From Penium margaritaceum (lineage: Eukaryota > Streptophyta > Zygnematophyceae > Desmidiales > Peniaceae), in assembly GCA_023375785.1 (NCBI GenBank), contig SZWC01004684.1, positions 116,411-149,503 of the forward strand: a DNA stretch of 33,093 nt, written 5' to 3'. Positions 1-11,146 of the stretch are shown one piece after another. Position 1 is the first letter of the stretch. Every line of letters starts with the position of its first letter. The notes below the pieces were generated by a model, which saw only the letters and a program-made list of their open reading frames with translations, had not been told where the DNA came from and ran no database searches. Position numbers and translations under genes: made by a program.

Positions 1-770
1 GCGCCGGTGTGGCCATCTGCTGTTGCTGCAGGCCGGTCACAGGGGACTCCGCGGTCGGGCCCCCAAGGATTGCCCCAGCCACCGGCTGCGGCGGGTACAT
101 GTTCTGTGATATCCCAAGAGCGGGGGCTGGGATTCCCATCGGCTGCGGGTGCGTTGATGCCTGCTGCCCGTCCGAGGCTGGTTCCTCGGGGATCCCTGAA
201 CCCCCGGGGCTCAGCGGTAAGGGTTGCGGATGTACTAACGGGGTTGTGGGCGGCAACTCTGTTCCGCCAGCGACCTGTTGCTGCTGCCCGCCGCGACGCT
301 GATACACCAATCCGCGATAGGCCTCGGGTTCTCCACCACCGGAGGATACCTCCAGCGCAGGTGGTGCATCGGAGAACCACCGTGCCCCAAGCGGCGCATT
401 CCCCTGTTCCTCCTGTCCCTGTTGATGCTGTACCGATCCATGGCTGTCGGAGCCGTGGATGGTCTCCACCTCCACGTGTTCGCCCAGCGCATCCATGATG
501 CGGCGCCAGTGCAGTTGCTCCAACCACCCGGTCACCCGTCGGTGCTGGGCGAGCGGGCCTGGTGAGGAGCTGACTGGCGTACGGGACGGCACCGGTGAGG
601 ACTCCCTGCTTCCCGCGTAGGTCGCGGCCCGCCGTGGCAGGAAGCACCGCGCTGATGACTGCTGCTCCCGTCGCCTGGTGTCCTGATGCACAAAGCTGGC
701 CGCCGACATCAACGACTGACCTGAAAGGCACGTGCAGTTCTGCTGGCAAAGAGCAAAGAACTGTCCACGC
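1..770 (-). CDS. Partial open frame running off the left edge; hypothetical Pro/Gly/Gln-rich protein
   Basis: Read on the minus strand, the frame after a TGA at 771-773 stays open for about 256 codons to the window edge, so its end is not seen. The first ATG is at 496 (MDALGEHVEVET); upstream of it the frame continues with a possible helical stretch, GWLEQLHWRR. Downstream it is rich in Pro, Gly, Gln and Ser, with Gln runs and repeated PQP motifs. The same frame is also open above the TGA, from 1082 to 774. I recognise no domain. The composition resembles the N-terminal part of a retroelement gag or a low-complexity plant protein. The plus-strand frame over the same bases (7-498) is probably its shadow. 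Whether it is a host gene or another decayed element cannot be decided without the sequence to the left. Confidence 0.35.
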
Positions 771-1082
771 TCACCGCACCATGATACTGATACCCCCAAT
801 TTTGCCGCGCAATGCTCTCTTTCCGCGCTCTCTGGTTCCGCGCCGGGTCTGCTCCGCGTTTCTGCCGTTCCACGGTTCTGCGGTGCAACTGCTCAGTGGT
901 CCTCCGCTGCCCCTCCTGGTCTTCTGCGGATGCCTCCCACCCTCAGGACTCCGCGCGTGGGTAGTGCTCCGCGGCTCACTCCTTGCCGGCACGAGAGTCT
1001 GCCACTCCGTGGCCTCTGACTCCTCTACCCGCGGAACCCCGTTCCGTGGCCGTGCGCAAGGCTGCGACGTCGCCGGCAGCAC

Positions 1083-1909
1083 CCTTCACCCTACTTGCGT
1101 TCCTTGGTGGTGATGGTTCCTAGCGTAGTCCTTGTTGGACCCAAGATTAGAAGCGGAGCGATCAGTAGGACAGACATACACTCAGAAGAGGAGATCTCAT
1201 CCTCCGCGGAATGCCACCGCGGAGGGCACTCTTCCTGTTCCTTAGACGGGGGCGGATCTTAGATAGAAAGCGGGAGTGGAGGTCTGAACTTGATTGACAA
1301 ATGCGCGGATCAAGAATGCATGAGGCTACAGGCTGGATCTGAATGAGTCAGGACTTGACTCTTTTAACTGGAAATGGCACTTGCATCAAGTCAGTACAAG
1401 ATTAGATCAAGATCAGATCACACTGGTTCCTCCGCTGCACAGCCACTTTATAACCTCCCATCCTAGCTCTCTAAGTCTCCAACACTCTTTCCTCTACTTC
1501 GGACTCCGCGCGGTGCGTTACGCGCACCGCGGGTCTCGTCCTCAATCACACAACAGATTACTTCTTCTGCATTTCTCTGTCCTACTTCTACTTCTTCCCT
1601 CCATTCCGCGGCTTGGGTGCGCGCGGTCTTGTGTTTTTCCTTGAATCTTCGTCTTCGCGCGGTGCGTCCTCCCGGCCCTCCTCCTTGATCACCGCTGCCA
1701 ACCCTGGGTTCTCATTGGTCGAGCTCCTGCCGCCCTCTTCCTGACATCCGGTTCTGCCGGCGGATGTCTTGCACGTCCGATGCTCCTCCTACACTCCCAC
1801 CTCTCTGCGGCTCGGTACGTGTTCCCTTTCCACCGCGGATTCTTATCCCACCCCTTCTATCCTCCTCCGCGACAATCGCTTCTACTAGCCATAGAGAAGC
1901 CGCCGTTGA
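1083..1909. other. Gene-free stretch with CCGCGG motifs and a weak TATA-like site
   Basis: No convincing gene is seen. Short CCGCGG-centred motifs recur, including an inverted pair at about 1200-1227 (CCTCCGCGG ... CCGCGGAGG). A TTTATAA at about 1447-1453 is followed by a CT-rich stretch and could be a core promoter, but nothing else supports that. The composition resembles the leader of C2 at 17340-18010. This may therefore be the leader or LTR region of C1, but I found no match to a met-tRNA PBS and no LTR start here. Confidence 0.3.
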
Positions 1910-3124
1910 TTGCTTGTTCCCTGGCGGCAACTTTTCCCGCTTCTTCTCCTCCACCGCCACTGGATTCCGCGCCACCCCACGCTCTACCGCAACCTCATTG
2001 CGGGAGCCAGCATCCTTGCGCGTTCTCCGGTGCTCCACGGCCTCCCCCTCAGCCTCCTCCGCGGATCTGTGGTCACGGCCACCTCTTTCCGCAGACTGGT
2101 AGGTCGCGGCAACTTCCTTCCGCGGATCCACCTTTCTCTCAGCGGAGATGCGGTGGATCTCTGCCTGACACTGGCTTCTCCTCCAGACATAGGGCCTATT
2201 CCCACTCCGCCCATGATCGCACGTGAGCGCAACCGCATCCTCGACGAGGTTGCATACTACGAAGAGAGGGCAGAGCGGGGGGTGTGGTTGAGGGTTTGCC
2301 GCAGCAGTCCGGGGTATTACCCCAGTAAAGACTACAACCCCGCAGCCTACTACAAGTGGGAGGACGCCAGAGAGTACACCGCACACTGCCAGTCTGCTGC
2401 CGACGATTCCCCAACGGCACAGAACGAACCGGCCATGGCGCCACTTTATGATCACCGAGCTCTTCCATCATCGGTAAGCTCACCTGTTGCCCATAGGACT
2501 CGTCAGCAGTGTGGTCATGCTGCCCCTTGTGGAGAAGCACCACCCTCTGCAGCAGCAGCACCTAGAGTATCTACTTCACGCCTGGCCGTATCCCCAACTG
2601 CTTCCGCTGTAGATTCTGCTTCTTCTCCACCTCCTGACATCATGACTACTCTGCAGGCCGCCCTTATTTCTAGTGCTGCTGTTTCTTCCACCTTTGTTTC
2701 CAGTGCATGTGCTGCACATGCACCAGCCAGCACTATTGCCGGCAGAGTCATCGAGACATACACATCAGCTGGAGTTGATCAAGGCCCTTTGGCAGCTGCT
2801 GCTGTCAACGTCACCACTCAGATCACAGCCGCCGTAGACGTAGTTGCAGCAGCAGCAGCAGCAGCAGCATCGACAACGGTACTCTCTAGTGCCGTCAATT
2901 CCATTCACACATCCACTACACAGGCATTAGTTTTTTCCTCTTCTTCGGCAACTCGTCACATCCAACTGCTGGTCTCGACTGTTGCTGCCATCTCCACCCT
3001 GTCGGCCGCAGCGTTTACGGGAGTAGCCTGTCTCATCGTCTTAGCATCAGCTACTATTGCAGTTGTAACTTCCTCAGCTGTAGCTGCTCTTCCACTGATG
3101 GTCTCCCTTTGCCGCTGTGCTTGA
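1910..3124 (+). CDS. Long open frame of unknown meaning, 404 codons
   Basis: The frame is open for 404 codons but its composition changes sharply. The first 100 residues are Pro/Leu/Arg-rich and come from CCGCGG-rich DNA. Residues of about 100-170 look most protein-like: a charged stretch beginning MIARERNRILDE, then Tyr-rich sequence with SPGYYP and NPAAYYKW. The last 200 residues are Ala/Ser/Thr-rich and include a poly-Ala run from a GCA repeat at about 2850-2870. It ends 19 bp before the first recognisable gag frame of C1. I do not recognise a family. It may be the decayed leader and gag N-terminus of C1, or chance open sequence in GC-rich DNA. A minus-strand frame (1712-2455) overlaps it with no better support. 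Confidence 0.2.
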   Translation: MLVPWRQLFPLLLLHRHWIPRHPTLYRNLIAGASILARSPVLHGLPLSLLRGSVVTATSFRRLVGRGNFLPRIHLSLSGDAVDLCLTLASPPDIGPIPTPPMIARERNRILDEVAYYEERAERGVWLRVCRSSPGYYPSKDYNPAAYYKWEDAREYTAHCQSAADDSPTAQNEPAMAPLYDHRALPSSVSSPVAHRTRQQCGHAAPCGEAPPSAAAAPRVSTSRLAVSPTASAVDSASSPPPDIMTTLQAALISSAAVSSTFVSSACAAHAPASTIAGRVIETYTSAGVDQGPLAAAAVNVTTQITAAVDVVAAAAAAAASTTVLSSAVNSIHTSTTQALVFSSSSATRHIQLLVSTVAAISTLSAAAFTGVACLIVLASATIAVVTSSAVAALPLMVSLCRCA

Positions 3125-3142
3125 TGAGCTTGGTCTTTCCCA

Positions 3143-4259
3143 TTGTCCCTGTCTATTTTGTGTTGGCGTGTTTGTGCGCTTAGGTTCATTGCCTTGCAGC
3201 AGACTCCTGACGTTCTCATCCCACATCTCCTCCACCCACTGGGGCAAGGGAAACTCTGTCAAAATGAATTTTGGCAGAGTCACGTCACCGGCATCATGCC
3301 GGTTGACGATGACCAATACATTGCCTTGCACGCTGAGCTATAACGCGAGCGTACTGCTTTACATGCTGCACTCAATGCACAACATGCTGTTAAGGAAAAG
3401 TTGCGTGCTGGACAAGTTGACCATGAGACCTACGCCGATCACATTGCTGACTTGATCATTGACCGCCTCCAGCCCGCATTGTACGGCACACCCTCCGCAT
3501 CCGTTGTCACTGGTATTGCTGCTGCTTTCTCCACCTCACCCGCTTCCGCATCTGTCACAGCTGGCTCATCCTCCTCTGATCCTCTCGCAGCCGCTGTCGG
3601 CACTGGCGCAGCTGCTGCCAAAGCACTTACATCTCCAACACAGCGCAAACATGAATTTGACTCTAACCCACCTCACTTCACCTCTAACCTCACCTTCTAC
3701 TTTTGGGAGGTCCGCTTCAGTGCTTGGGCACAGGGGGAGCGGCTCTAGGAGTACTATCATGCGCCCAATCCCTTTGCTCACTCTCCTTTTGTGCTTGTTG
3801 AGTCTGATTCTACCTACACTGTATGTGCCCTCATTTGTGCCAGACCTGATGGCCTCACTGTCGAGATCGGGTCCTACAATGCTAACAATGCACGTCGCAT
3901 TCCTACTAATCTGATTGGAGCATACGCATTGATCAAACGGCGCACAATAGTGACTGGGCATGCAACCCAAAGTGTTCTCATTGTTCATTTCAACACGCTC
4001 TATGCATGTTGATGAGACTACCGATGCCTATTGGGCTCGCAGTATGTGCTTGCTGCGCGACCTTGGCAAGGCCACACCTGGACAGCTCTCTGCTGTCCTC
4101 TCCATTGTCAACGGTCTCATACCTGAACTCAGTGACATCTTCCGAGAGGTGAAGGCCATTGAGCTTGAAAGCCTAACCGCCATACCTTTCCCTGGGGATG
4201 CACCACCCGGCATCGGTGCCTTGTGGAAGTTCACCTCCCAGCGTCCGACAGATTGGTGA
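3143..4259 (+). pseudogene. gag: Copia gag remnant (C1)
   Basis: Gag forms the particle that packages element RNA. One frame covers 3143-4012 with stops at 3341 (TAA) and 3746 (TAG), then shifts to a second frame to 4259. The first part is a likely coiled coil (RERTALHAALNAQHAVKEKL). Next comes FDSNPPHFTSNLTFYFWEVR, matching the KWFETDPPVFR...WEPQFRMW region in the gags of C2 and C3. The later part, DAYWARSMCLLRDLG...TPGQLSAVLSIVNG, matches their DYWRRAMRLYRALG...GPGQLMAF. The TAG at 3746 reads RL*EYY, where Gln is likely. I saw no zinc knuckle in the 540 bases that follow, so the C-terminus is lost or unrecognisable. Confidence 0.7.
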
Positions 4260-4799
4260 AGTTGCATCCGCCATGCGTGCGCACTGGACACGCTCATCTG
4301 GGACAGGTGGTGGCTCCTCTCACTCCTCCACCTCCACTTTTCCTTCTAGCCGCCCTTCCTCCTCTTCTACGCCTACTGCTGCCTACAGCACCACCATGGC
4401 TTCTCCACATCCACCCTCTCTCTAGCACTGGCCTCTGAGGTTTGGCGGCCCCGTCTACTTTGTGCCCCCCTCCGGATCCTATTCTCCTCCACCATGGGCG
4501 TCGTACACCTACACTTCTTGGCACCTCGCCTATGGAATTGTCATCACTCCTGGCTCATCCGACGACGACCGCCAACTGGACTCTGCCCTCTCTCATGCCT
4601 CCACCATAGACACCTCCGTGATCAGGGAGGTGAGAGTGTACGTTCGATCAAGGGGACACTTGCGTGTAATGTTGCTGAGTCTCTTCGTGGTCCATCGTCC
4701 GGTCATGTTCAGATTTTCCCTCCAGCTGATGTCCCGTGGATTGAGAATTGGCAATCCTACAACTTGCCTTGTTGCCTTGCTCCCTGTGGTCAGCACCTT
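4260..4799 (+). other. Degraded gag-to-protease junction of C1
   Basis: By position this holds the C-terminal gag and the linker to protease. Short open frames are Pro/Ser-rich from CT-rich DNA (about 4300-4420) and none matches a known motif. I see no Cx2C...C zinc knuckle in any plus-strand frame. It is treated as decayed coding sequence. Confidence 0.4.
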
Positions 4800-6240
4800 C
4801 CTCATCGCTATGCCATTTCTGCCGTGAGTCGTGATCCAGTATCTGTACGCATGTCAGGTGGCTTCTGGATCCTTGATACCAGAGCCACCCACCACATGAC
4901 CTCCTCCCGTTCCTCGTTCGTTTCTCTGGGTCTTTTTGGCTGTGTGCACTTTGTTTGCACTGGCTCTGGCCAGCTCTTACCAGTCTAGGGTGTTGGGGTT
5001 GTCCATTTTTTTGGCCCTCGGGGGGAACTCTTCCTGCCTGATGTGTTGTACGTGCCTGCTCTTGAGCTCAGTCCGCTCTTTGTTACGACCCTTGATGACC
5101 TGGGTATGGACCTCTCTTCCAGCCATGGCACTGCCTCTGTGTTGCATTGCACCACTGGCCGTGTCCTGCTACGTGGCAGGCGATGTGACCGCTTGTACCG
5201 TGTGCCCTCGTTTGCTCCTCATTCAGCTTCCACTACCCTTGTTCATGTTGCACGTTCCTTCTCCCCAGCACACGCACAACTCCTCCACCGCCGCATCTGC
5301 CACATTCATACTGCTGTTGTTGACAGTCTGCTGTAGGACATGCCCGCTCATGGTCTTGACACCGACACGTTTCTTGCACCTTGTCCCACTGGCTGCCTTG
5401 ACTGTGCTCAGGGGAAAAAACACCATTCCCCGTTTTCCACATCTCACTCCCGCACATCCTATCCCCTTGACCTCTTACACGCTGATGTCATGGGACCTCT
5501 TGCTGATGATGCTCTGGGAGGGGGTTGGCCGCTATGTTCTCTACCTCACGGATGTTTTTTTCTCGCATGCGGTGGGTCTTTACCCTTTGCCAAAAGAGTG
5601 ACGTCTGTCCCAAACTTGAGTCCCTGGATACCTCAAGCTAAACTTGCCTGTGGTCGTCGCCTGAAAGTCTTTCGTTGTGACCGTGGTGGGGAGTTCATGG
5701 GCCCCACTGCCCGGTTCTTGATGTTTTGTGGTGTGTGTATGGAACCTTCCACTCCTTACACACCACAACAGAACGGCGTCTCTAAACACTGGAACCGTAT
5801 ACTTGTTGAGTGTGTCCATACTCTTCTCAGTGAGTTCTCCATTTTCCCTATGTTTTCCTTTGAAGCCATTTCTTACATGACCTGGGTCTAGAACCGTGTT
5901 CCCCATGGCCCCCTTCCTCGTCATGTCAACCCCTTTGAACACTATTACGGTTGTCGTGCCCACCTCCATCTTGCCCGCGTCTGGGGTTGCGTTGCATTCG
6001 TCTGGTTTCCTGAGGACATTCGCGACGACAAACTCAGCCCTTGCGCCCGCCTTAACGCCTTCCTTGGTGTCTCGCCCATGTCCAAGGCATGGAACTTTTG
6101 GGAATCTCACCGCTCTCGCGTGATTGAGTCTTACGATGCCCTGTTCTTTGAAGATGTCTTTCCTCATGACCTGTCTTATGTCCCTCCTGCCTCCTCTCTC
6201 TCCTCGCTACGTTGGCTTGGGGGGGTGTGTCTATTCCAGC
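4800..6240 (+). pseudogene. pol: Copia protease and integrase remnant (C1)
   Basis: The aspartic protease signature reads FWILDTRATHHMT at about 4860-4898; the family has DSGATHHMT, so the catalytic triplet is DTR. The GAG-pre-integrase zinc finger follows (LLHRRICHIH, then CLDCAQGKKHH near 5391). The integrase core shows LLHADVMGPL (first Asp), CDRGGEF (second Asp) and TPQQNGVSKHWNR, where the expected catalytic Glu of SER is Lys. In-frame TAG stops lie at 4986, 5334 and 5889. The one at 4986 replaces the Gln of VQG in C3; the one at 5889 replaces the Trp of TWVWNR. About 40 residues around 5530-5620 are garbled by indels. The enzyme cannot be active. Confidence 0.85.
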
Positions 6241-7344
6241 CTCCGATCTCCAAGCGTTCTCTTCCCCTACTCACACGGCGTCCCCTGTTGTCCCATCTGA
6301 CATAGACACTGGGGATGAGGACTCTTCCTCCTTGGAGTCCTCGTCCTCCCGTACATCCTCTGAGTCGGATACCTCCCAGACTTCCTCCGAGTCTGCGTCC
6401 CAGCCATCTTCTCATAGTTCCGGGTCCTCGGATTTGGTGTCCACTCACCCACAATCCCCCGTACACTCCACTCCCAGCTCATCCTTTGAGTCTGTACGAC
6501 AGGTGGCAGACACCACTGAGGTGGCAGACACCACTAAAGGTGAAGCTACTCCGGTTCCCCCTCCTCGTCCTGTGTCCTACACACGTGGGAGGAGACTGCC
6601 TACCTTTTCGCAAATCTCTGAGTCTTCTCAGTGGCGCTCACGCTCGTCTCTGGTGCCAACTGATACCACTTCTAGTGGCCCGTCACAGGCCTCTCAGCCC
6701 TTATAGCAGGCCACGCACTCCAGCGCTTTGTCCTCCATTGCTAGGCCATCAGTTTGTCCCACTGGCCTTGATGCACTTGGCCTGTCAGTGAGTTTTGTTC
6801 ATCCCAACCCAGTTATCGGCTACGCTCTTGTAGCCCATGAGTTCCACAGTGCTCTTGACTCCTCCATTGCCAGTTATGTTGCCGCATGTTTCGTAGCCTC
6901 TGGCCTTCCTACACTCCCTCCCGAGCCTACCACAGTGTAGTAAGCTCGTGAGGCAACTGATGCTAACCTCTGGGAGAAAGCCATGTAGGAAGAATTGACT
7001 GCCCTCTAAGAGCAGGGTTTCTTTGAGCTTGTGGACCTTCCTGTAGGCAGCAAGGCAGTCTCTACTCGATGGGTGCTTTGGCGGAAGCTGAAGCCTGATG
7101 GGAGAGTTGACCGGTCTAAGGCTCGCCTCACGGCTAAGGGTTTTTCCTATATCTCTGGGATTGACTTTGATGAGACCTTCGTGCCGGTCGGGAAATACAC
7201 AACTGCCCGAGCGCTGTTGAGCCTTGTTGCCCAACATGACTGGGAGCTGGAGCAAATGGATGTCAACAACGCCTTCCTACATGGAAGGGGTGATGAAGAG
7301 ATCTACATGGTCATGCCACCAGGGTTCACCAATGGCACAAAGAA
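6212..7344 (+). pseudogene. pol: Integrase-RT linker and first half of Copia RT (C1)
   Basis: A Ser/Thr/Pro-rich linker (6212-6706) leads into the typical pre-RT segment (EATDANLWEKAM*EELTAL). RT then begins: ELVDLPVGSKAVSTRWVLWR, KLKPDGRVDRSKARLTAKGF, GIDFDETFVPVGKYTT, QMDVNNAFLHG and EEIYMVMPPGF. Stops include TAG at about 6704 and at AM*EEL (6986), and TAA at about 7007. The frame is cut at 7344, where the G1 LTR begins, so the YVDD motif lies 6 kb downstream at about 13369. The linker carries a short tandem repeat, VADTTEVADTT (about 6506-6538). Confidence 0.85.
7310..7344 (+). repeat. 35-bp imperfect duplication, left copy, flanking G1
   Basis: Codes for the Copia RT residues VMPPGFTNGTK. 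The right copy at 13171-13205 matches it with four mismatches over 35 bases. Both abut the G1 LTR sequence, the right one a few bases away. It is far longer than the 4-6-bp target duplication expected for a Gypsy element. Confidence 0.75.
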
Positions 7345-8262
7345 TGTTATGGGAGCCGCCGGTCAATGCAGTGATTACATCATCATGTTGATTTCAGATG
7401 CGTTTTTTTATGCTCCCATTGTATTCTACATGAAAAACCGTATGAAATTGACCCAAGAACCAGATCATTCGGTGCAGGGACAAGAAAGATACCGCTGTGC
7501 TAAGGTGGGAGGCACACCTCCAGAAAACAGGAGACGTACTGGTTGGACCCCAAGCACGGTGGAGCGACTTTCTCGCCCACTGCAGCTGAAGCGCCCCTAG
7601 ATGGATGCTTAGCCAATGAGGCACGGTTCATTGGGGTGCATGGGCATTTCGGGATGGTGGCTGGAGCTGCATTCGCAAGCAAGGGTGCTTCGGGTGCTCG
7701 TGACCTCCGCTGGAGGTGCTGCCAGCGGCCGTCACGCTTGGAGCGCTCAAACGGCCATAACTTGGCGGTTTCTTCAGAGATTGAGGCGTTTTTTGGTGCG
7801 TTGGAAATCTCGTACTGTGTGCTACATGATTCATGTGTTATTTGCATGAATTCCCCTTGGTAGAGGGCTTCAAAGCACCAAGGACCTTTCGGCTGGCTCA
7901 TAGGGGCTAGTACATAAGAAGCCGAGGGGTTGTTCTAGGCATGCCAATCTGATCCACAGACTTTGTGCATTGCCTTGTTCTGATCTATCAAGTGTAAGGA
8001 TTATTTCCATACCCAACTCTCCATGTTCTCCAAGCATCACCTTGCACACGTCCATTCGGTCATACAAGTCTTCTTGTACCTTGGTACAAACGATGCAGGG
8101 AGAGTCGCACGGTGGAAACCTCGGTCACTAGCAGCGGTCTTCCTGCTAGGAGAGGGTCGTGCGACATCTCAAGGGTTGGCCCAAAAGCCAAGAGGTCAAG
8201 GGTTGGGAGACCTATCCCAAGGGCTCGGCGTGTGACCGTTACATCGGGTGCCCCTCAGTTCA
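7345..8262 (+). repeat. 5' LTR of G1 (about 918 bp)
   Basis: Begins TGTTATGGGAGCCGCC; the first 47 bases match 13120-13166. The end is placed at a CA four bases before the PBS, by convention, because the 3' copy is too short to confirm it. No gene is seen inside; small open frames in both strands look like chance. Confidence 0.75.
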
Positions 8263-8266
8263 AATT

Positions 8267-8278
8267 TGGTATCAGAGC
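8267..8278 (+). other. Primer-binding site of G1
   Basis: TGGTATCAGAGC is the usual complement of the 3' end of plant initiator methionine tRNA, where minus-strand DNA synthesis starts. It lies just inside the inferred 5' LTR. Confidence 0.85.
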
Positions 8279-8374
8279 ACGTGGATGTTTTGCTCGGTTT
8301 TGCGCGGACCCAAGGGAGGCAGCATATCTACCACAACTACGGCTGGCCAGAATTTCTTCGTCACAACCGGAACC

Positions 8375-9348
8375 ATGGCGGCAGCGGCATTTGACCGGGC
8401 TTTTCTCATGGAAGAGATCTGGCGTGCTCTTGATGAGTTGCGCAAGGAGAACCAGCAGCTGCGCGCGGAGGTTGAGGCGAGGTACGTCGGCCAAGGGAGC
8501 AGTGCCTTGGGGGTGTCGCATTGGCATCCGCACCTATCTTTTGGCGGCCCAAGCCAAAGGAGCCAGAGTTATACACCGGCAAGGGCAGTGCGCGCGAGTG
8601 CCTCTTCACGGTGAACTTGTACTTCATGGCGTTGGGTGTTCCCGTAGGAGAAGATGCCACGAGACTGGAGTATGCGCCTACGCTACTCCGGGGAATGGCG
8701 CTGCAGTGGTGGTCGGCATTGTGCCGGCGGAACGCCGCTAGGTTGCTGGATGGGCTGGGGGTTGGGTTATGGCTTCAGTCATTGCTGATTCTACCAGTGG
8801 GGAGGGAAGTGAAGCTTGGTGCGCGTGCGTTGACGAAGGAGCCAGAGACGTAGGAGCAGTTTGAGACGATGCTCGAGGCGCGTTTCGACCTCCTCAACGG
8901 CAGCCGAGTCGCACGTGATAAGATCAAGCACGTCAAGCAAGGCGGATCGGTCCAGGATTAAACTACACGCTTCATGGCCTTGGCGGCGCAGATTGACAAC
9001 CTCTCGGACGCAGAGGCGTATGACCGCTACCATGACGGCGTGAAGCCGCACGTCCAACGTGAACGCGCGGTTCTCGGGTTGCGGACCCTTGCGGAGTTGG
9101 TCTCAGCGGCAGAGCGTGTCGACGCTGTAAGCTACAATGCAAGCTGAACCAGCTATGCAACACAGCCACATGACGAGCAGCCGGGTCAGGCTGTACCCAT
9201 GGAGGCGGACGCAATCTAAGCCGAGAGGCGGGGCGCGGGCGGACACCAAGGACCGAGAGGCAAGTGTTGGGCTTGTGGTGAGGAGGCTCATCGAAAGCGC
9301 GACTGCCCCAAGCATAAAGCACAACAGGGAAACGGGCAACAGCGGTGA
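8375..9348 (+). pseudogene. gag: Chromovirus gag remnant with CCHC zinc knuckle (G1)
   Basis: An ATG at 8375 opens a coiled-coil-like start (FLMEEIWRALDELRKENQQL). After a frameshift near 8520 the matrix/capsid part follows in one frame: KPKEPELYTGKG, LRGMALQWWSAL, YDRYHDGVKPHVQ. In-frame stops are TAG 8851, TAA about 8959, TGA 9145, TAA about 9214 and TGA 9346. A canonical knuckle CWACGEEAHRKRDC (Cx2Cx4Hx4C) at 9265-9306 ends the gene, in the same frame as the capsid part. Gag packages the element RNA. The *EQFE and VQD*TTRF stops are at positions where Tyr is likely. Confidence 0.8.
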
Positions 9349-9377
9349 GGAGGGGATGACCTACTGTTGCAAGTCTT

Positions 9378-10536
9378 TTGTCTGTAAAGGACAGCACCAG
9401 CCCTGAAAGGCTTTTGCCGATTAAGGAGCTGACTCAAGTAGTGTTGCGGAATGAAGGTGAGACCCGACAGTTTCTAGGGATCATCCTGGAGCTGGTTCTT
9501 GAGATTCCGGAGGGGAGTTTCAAGGGTCAGAGGAAGCTACACGGTCTGCTAGACGGCATCGCGAGCCATAGCTTCTTCAATGACAAGTTGGCAACGGGGT
9601 TGGAGCTTGCACGGCAGCCGAGGACGTCAGCCGCTACAATTGGCGCAGCAAGTGTTCGTGGTGGAGTGCGGCAGGCCTCTCGTCAAGCACAAGGTCCACA
9701 TGGGTGAGTTGGTGCACGACATGGAGTTCCAAACTTGCCCTATGGATGATTACGATTGTTTGATTGGCCGGGATCGGTTGCACCCCTGAAATCCGGAGGT
9801 GGATTGGAGGTGCAACCGGGTGGTCATGAAGGTAGGTGGGAAAAATCTCACTTTGCTATTGTGGTGGGGTGAGGCTCAGGAGTCGGATGTGGCGGAAGCG
9901 GGGATGTAGCTACAAATCATCAACTTGCAGTAGTTGAAGCGGTGTGAGTGCAAGGGTGGCCAGGTTTACTTGGCATGGGTGCATCCACAACAAGTAGCAG
10001 AGCAGAAGATTGCAGCAGTTGAAGCAGCGGAGGGACAACCGGTGGAAGGCACGAGAGCTCCGGAGTTACCTCCAGGTGTTGGGGAGGTGCTCAATGAGTT
10101 TGGGGACGTTTTTCCAGAGGAGTTACCAAAGGGGCTCCCACCGCGGCGCAACATTGACCACAAGATCAAGGTGGTGCCAGGGTCGTCACCAATAGTGTGG
10201 GCGTACAACTGCATGAGCGACGTGGAGCTTGCGGAGCTCAAGAAGCACTTGGAGGAGTTGGTGGACCAGGGCTTCATTCGACCGTCAGTGTTTCCATACG
10301 CGGTGACGGTGTTGTTCTTTGAGAATAAGTCACGAGAGCTGCGGATGTGCGTGGACTACCGGGCGCTCAAAAACATCACAGTGAAGAACCGCTACCCGTT
10401 GCCACGTGCCGAGTTGTTCGACCAGCTACGAGGCGCACGCGTCTTCAGCAAACTGGACCTGAGGTCGGGGTACCACAAAATCTGCATAGGAGGATGTGGA
10501 AAAGACTGTGTTTCGGATGCGCTATGGACATTTTGA
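9378..10536 (+). pseudogene. pol: Gypsy protease and first half of RT (G1)
   Basis: The first frame has KLHGLLDGIASHSFFNDK (about 9535-9590), a damaged version of the LVDSGASHNF protease motif: the Ser of the triplet is missing. After a frameshift come the post-protease motif DYDCLIGRDRLHP and NPEVDW, with TGA for Trp between them. RT begins near 10070 with LNEFGDVFPEELPKGLPPRR, then the conserved LVDQGFIRPSVFPYA, LRMCVDYRALKNITVKNRYPLPR and FSKLDLRSGYHKI. The frame breaks after YHKI, where several codons are lost, and RT resumes at about 10496 in another frame. Further TAG stops lie at about 9907 and 9931. Confidence 0.85.
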
Positions 10537-11143
10537 GTATCTCGTGATGAATTTTGGGCTAACGAATCCTCCTGCTACGTTCATTGCGCTGATGAACCGG
10601 GTGTTCCATCCCTGCTTGGACTGGTTCGTGGTCGTCTTCCTCGGCAACATCCTTGTCTACTCGTGGACGATGGAGGAGCACCAAGAGCACTTGCGGACGG
10701 TGATGGAAGTGCTAAGAAAGGAACGGCTGTTTGCCAAACTCAGCAAGCGTGCATTTTTCAAGCATGAGGTGGAGTTCCTCGGGCACATTGTCAGCGGGAG
10801 GGGGATCCGCATGGATCCAAAGAAGGTAGAAGCAGTGAAGGAGTGGCCAGAGCCGGCGTGCATGCAAGACATCCAGGCTTTTCTTGGTTTTACGAAATAC
10901 TACGAGAGGTTTATCCGGGGGTACGTGGCAATGGGAGCACCCTTGACAGACTTGCTCAAGAAGGGGTGCCAATGGGATTGGGGTGCAAAAGAGGGGCAAG
11001 CCTACGGTGTAATGAAGGTTGCCATGTGTCAAGCCACGGTGTTGGTGCATCCGGACACGAGCAAGGAGTACGTGTTGGCGACAGACGCAAGCGACAAAGG
11101 GGCTGAGCTGATGCGGGACCAAGGGAAGGGTTTGCATCCGACT
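10496..11143 (+). pseudogene. pol: Gypsy RT second half and start of RNase H (G1)
   Basis: Conserved RT motifs continue: FRMRYGHFEYLVMNFGLTNP, PATFIALMNRVF, then the active-site strand VVFLGNILVYS. In the family this is YLDDILVYS; here both catalytic aspartates are gone (LGN, 10640-10648), so the enzyme is dead. The connection domain follows (EFLGHIVSGRGIRMDPKKVE, IQAFLGFTKYYERFI). RNase H starts with VLATDASDKGAELMRDQGKG at about 11070-11130. The frame then runs into the first 52-bp repeat, and the rest of RNase H lies inverted downstream. Confidence 0.9.
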
Positions 11144-11146
11144 TCA

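Noticed and set aside
7..498. Plus-strand frame of 163 codons at the left edge
   Set aside because: It is antisense to the longer minus-strand frame that stays open to the edge, and its Arg/Pro/Ala composition is typical of a shadow in GC-rich DNA.
1712..2455. Minus-strand frame of 247 codons rich in Glu and Arg
   Set aside because: It lies over CCGCGG-rich DNA, where one strand always reads charged residues. It has no motif and overlaps an equally unsupported plus-strand frame.
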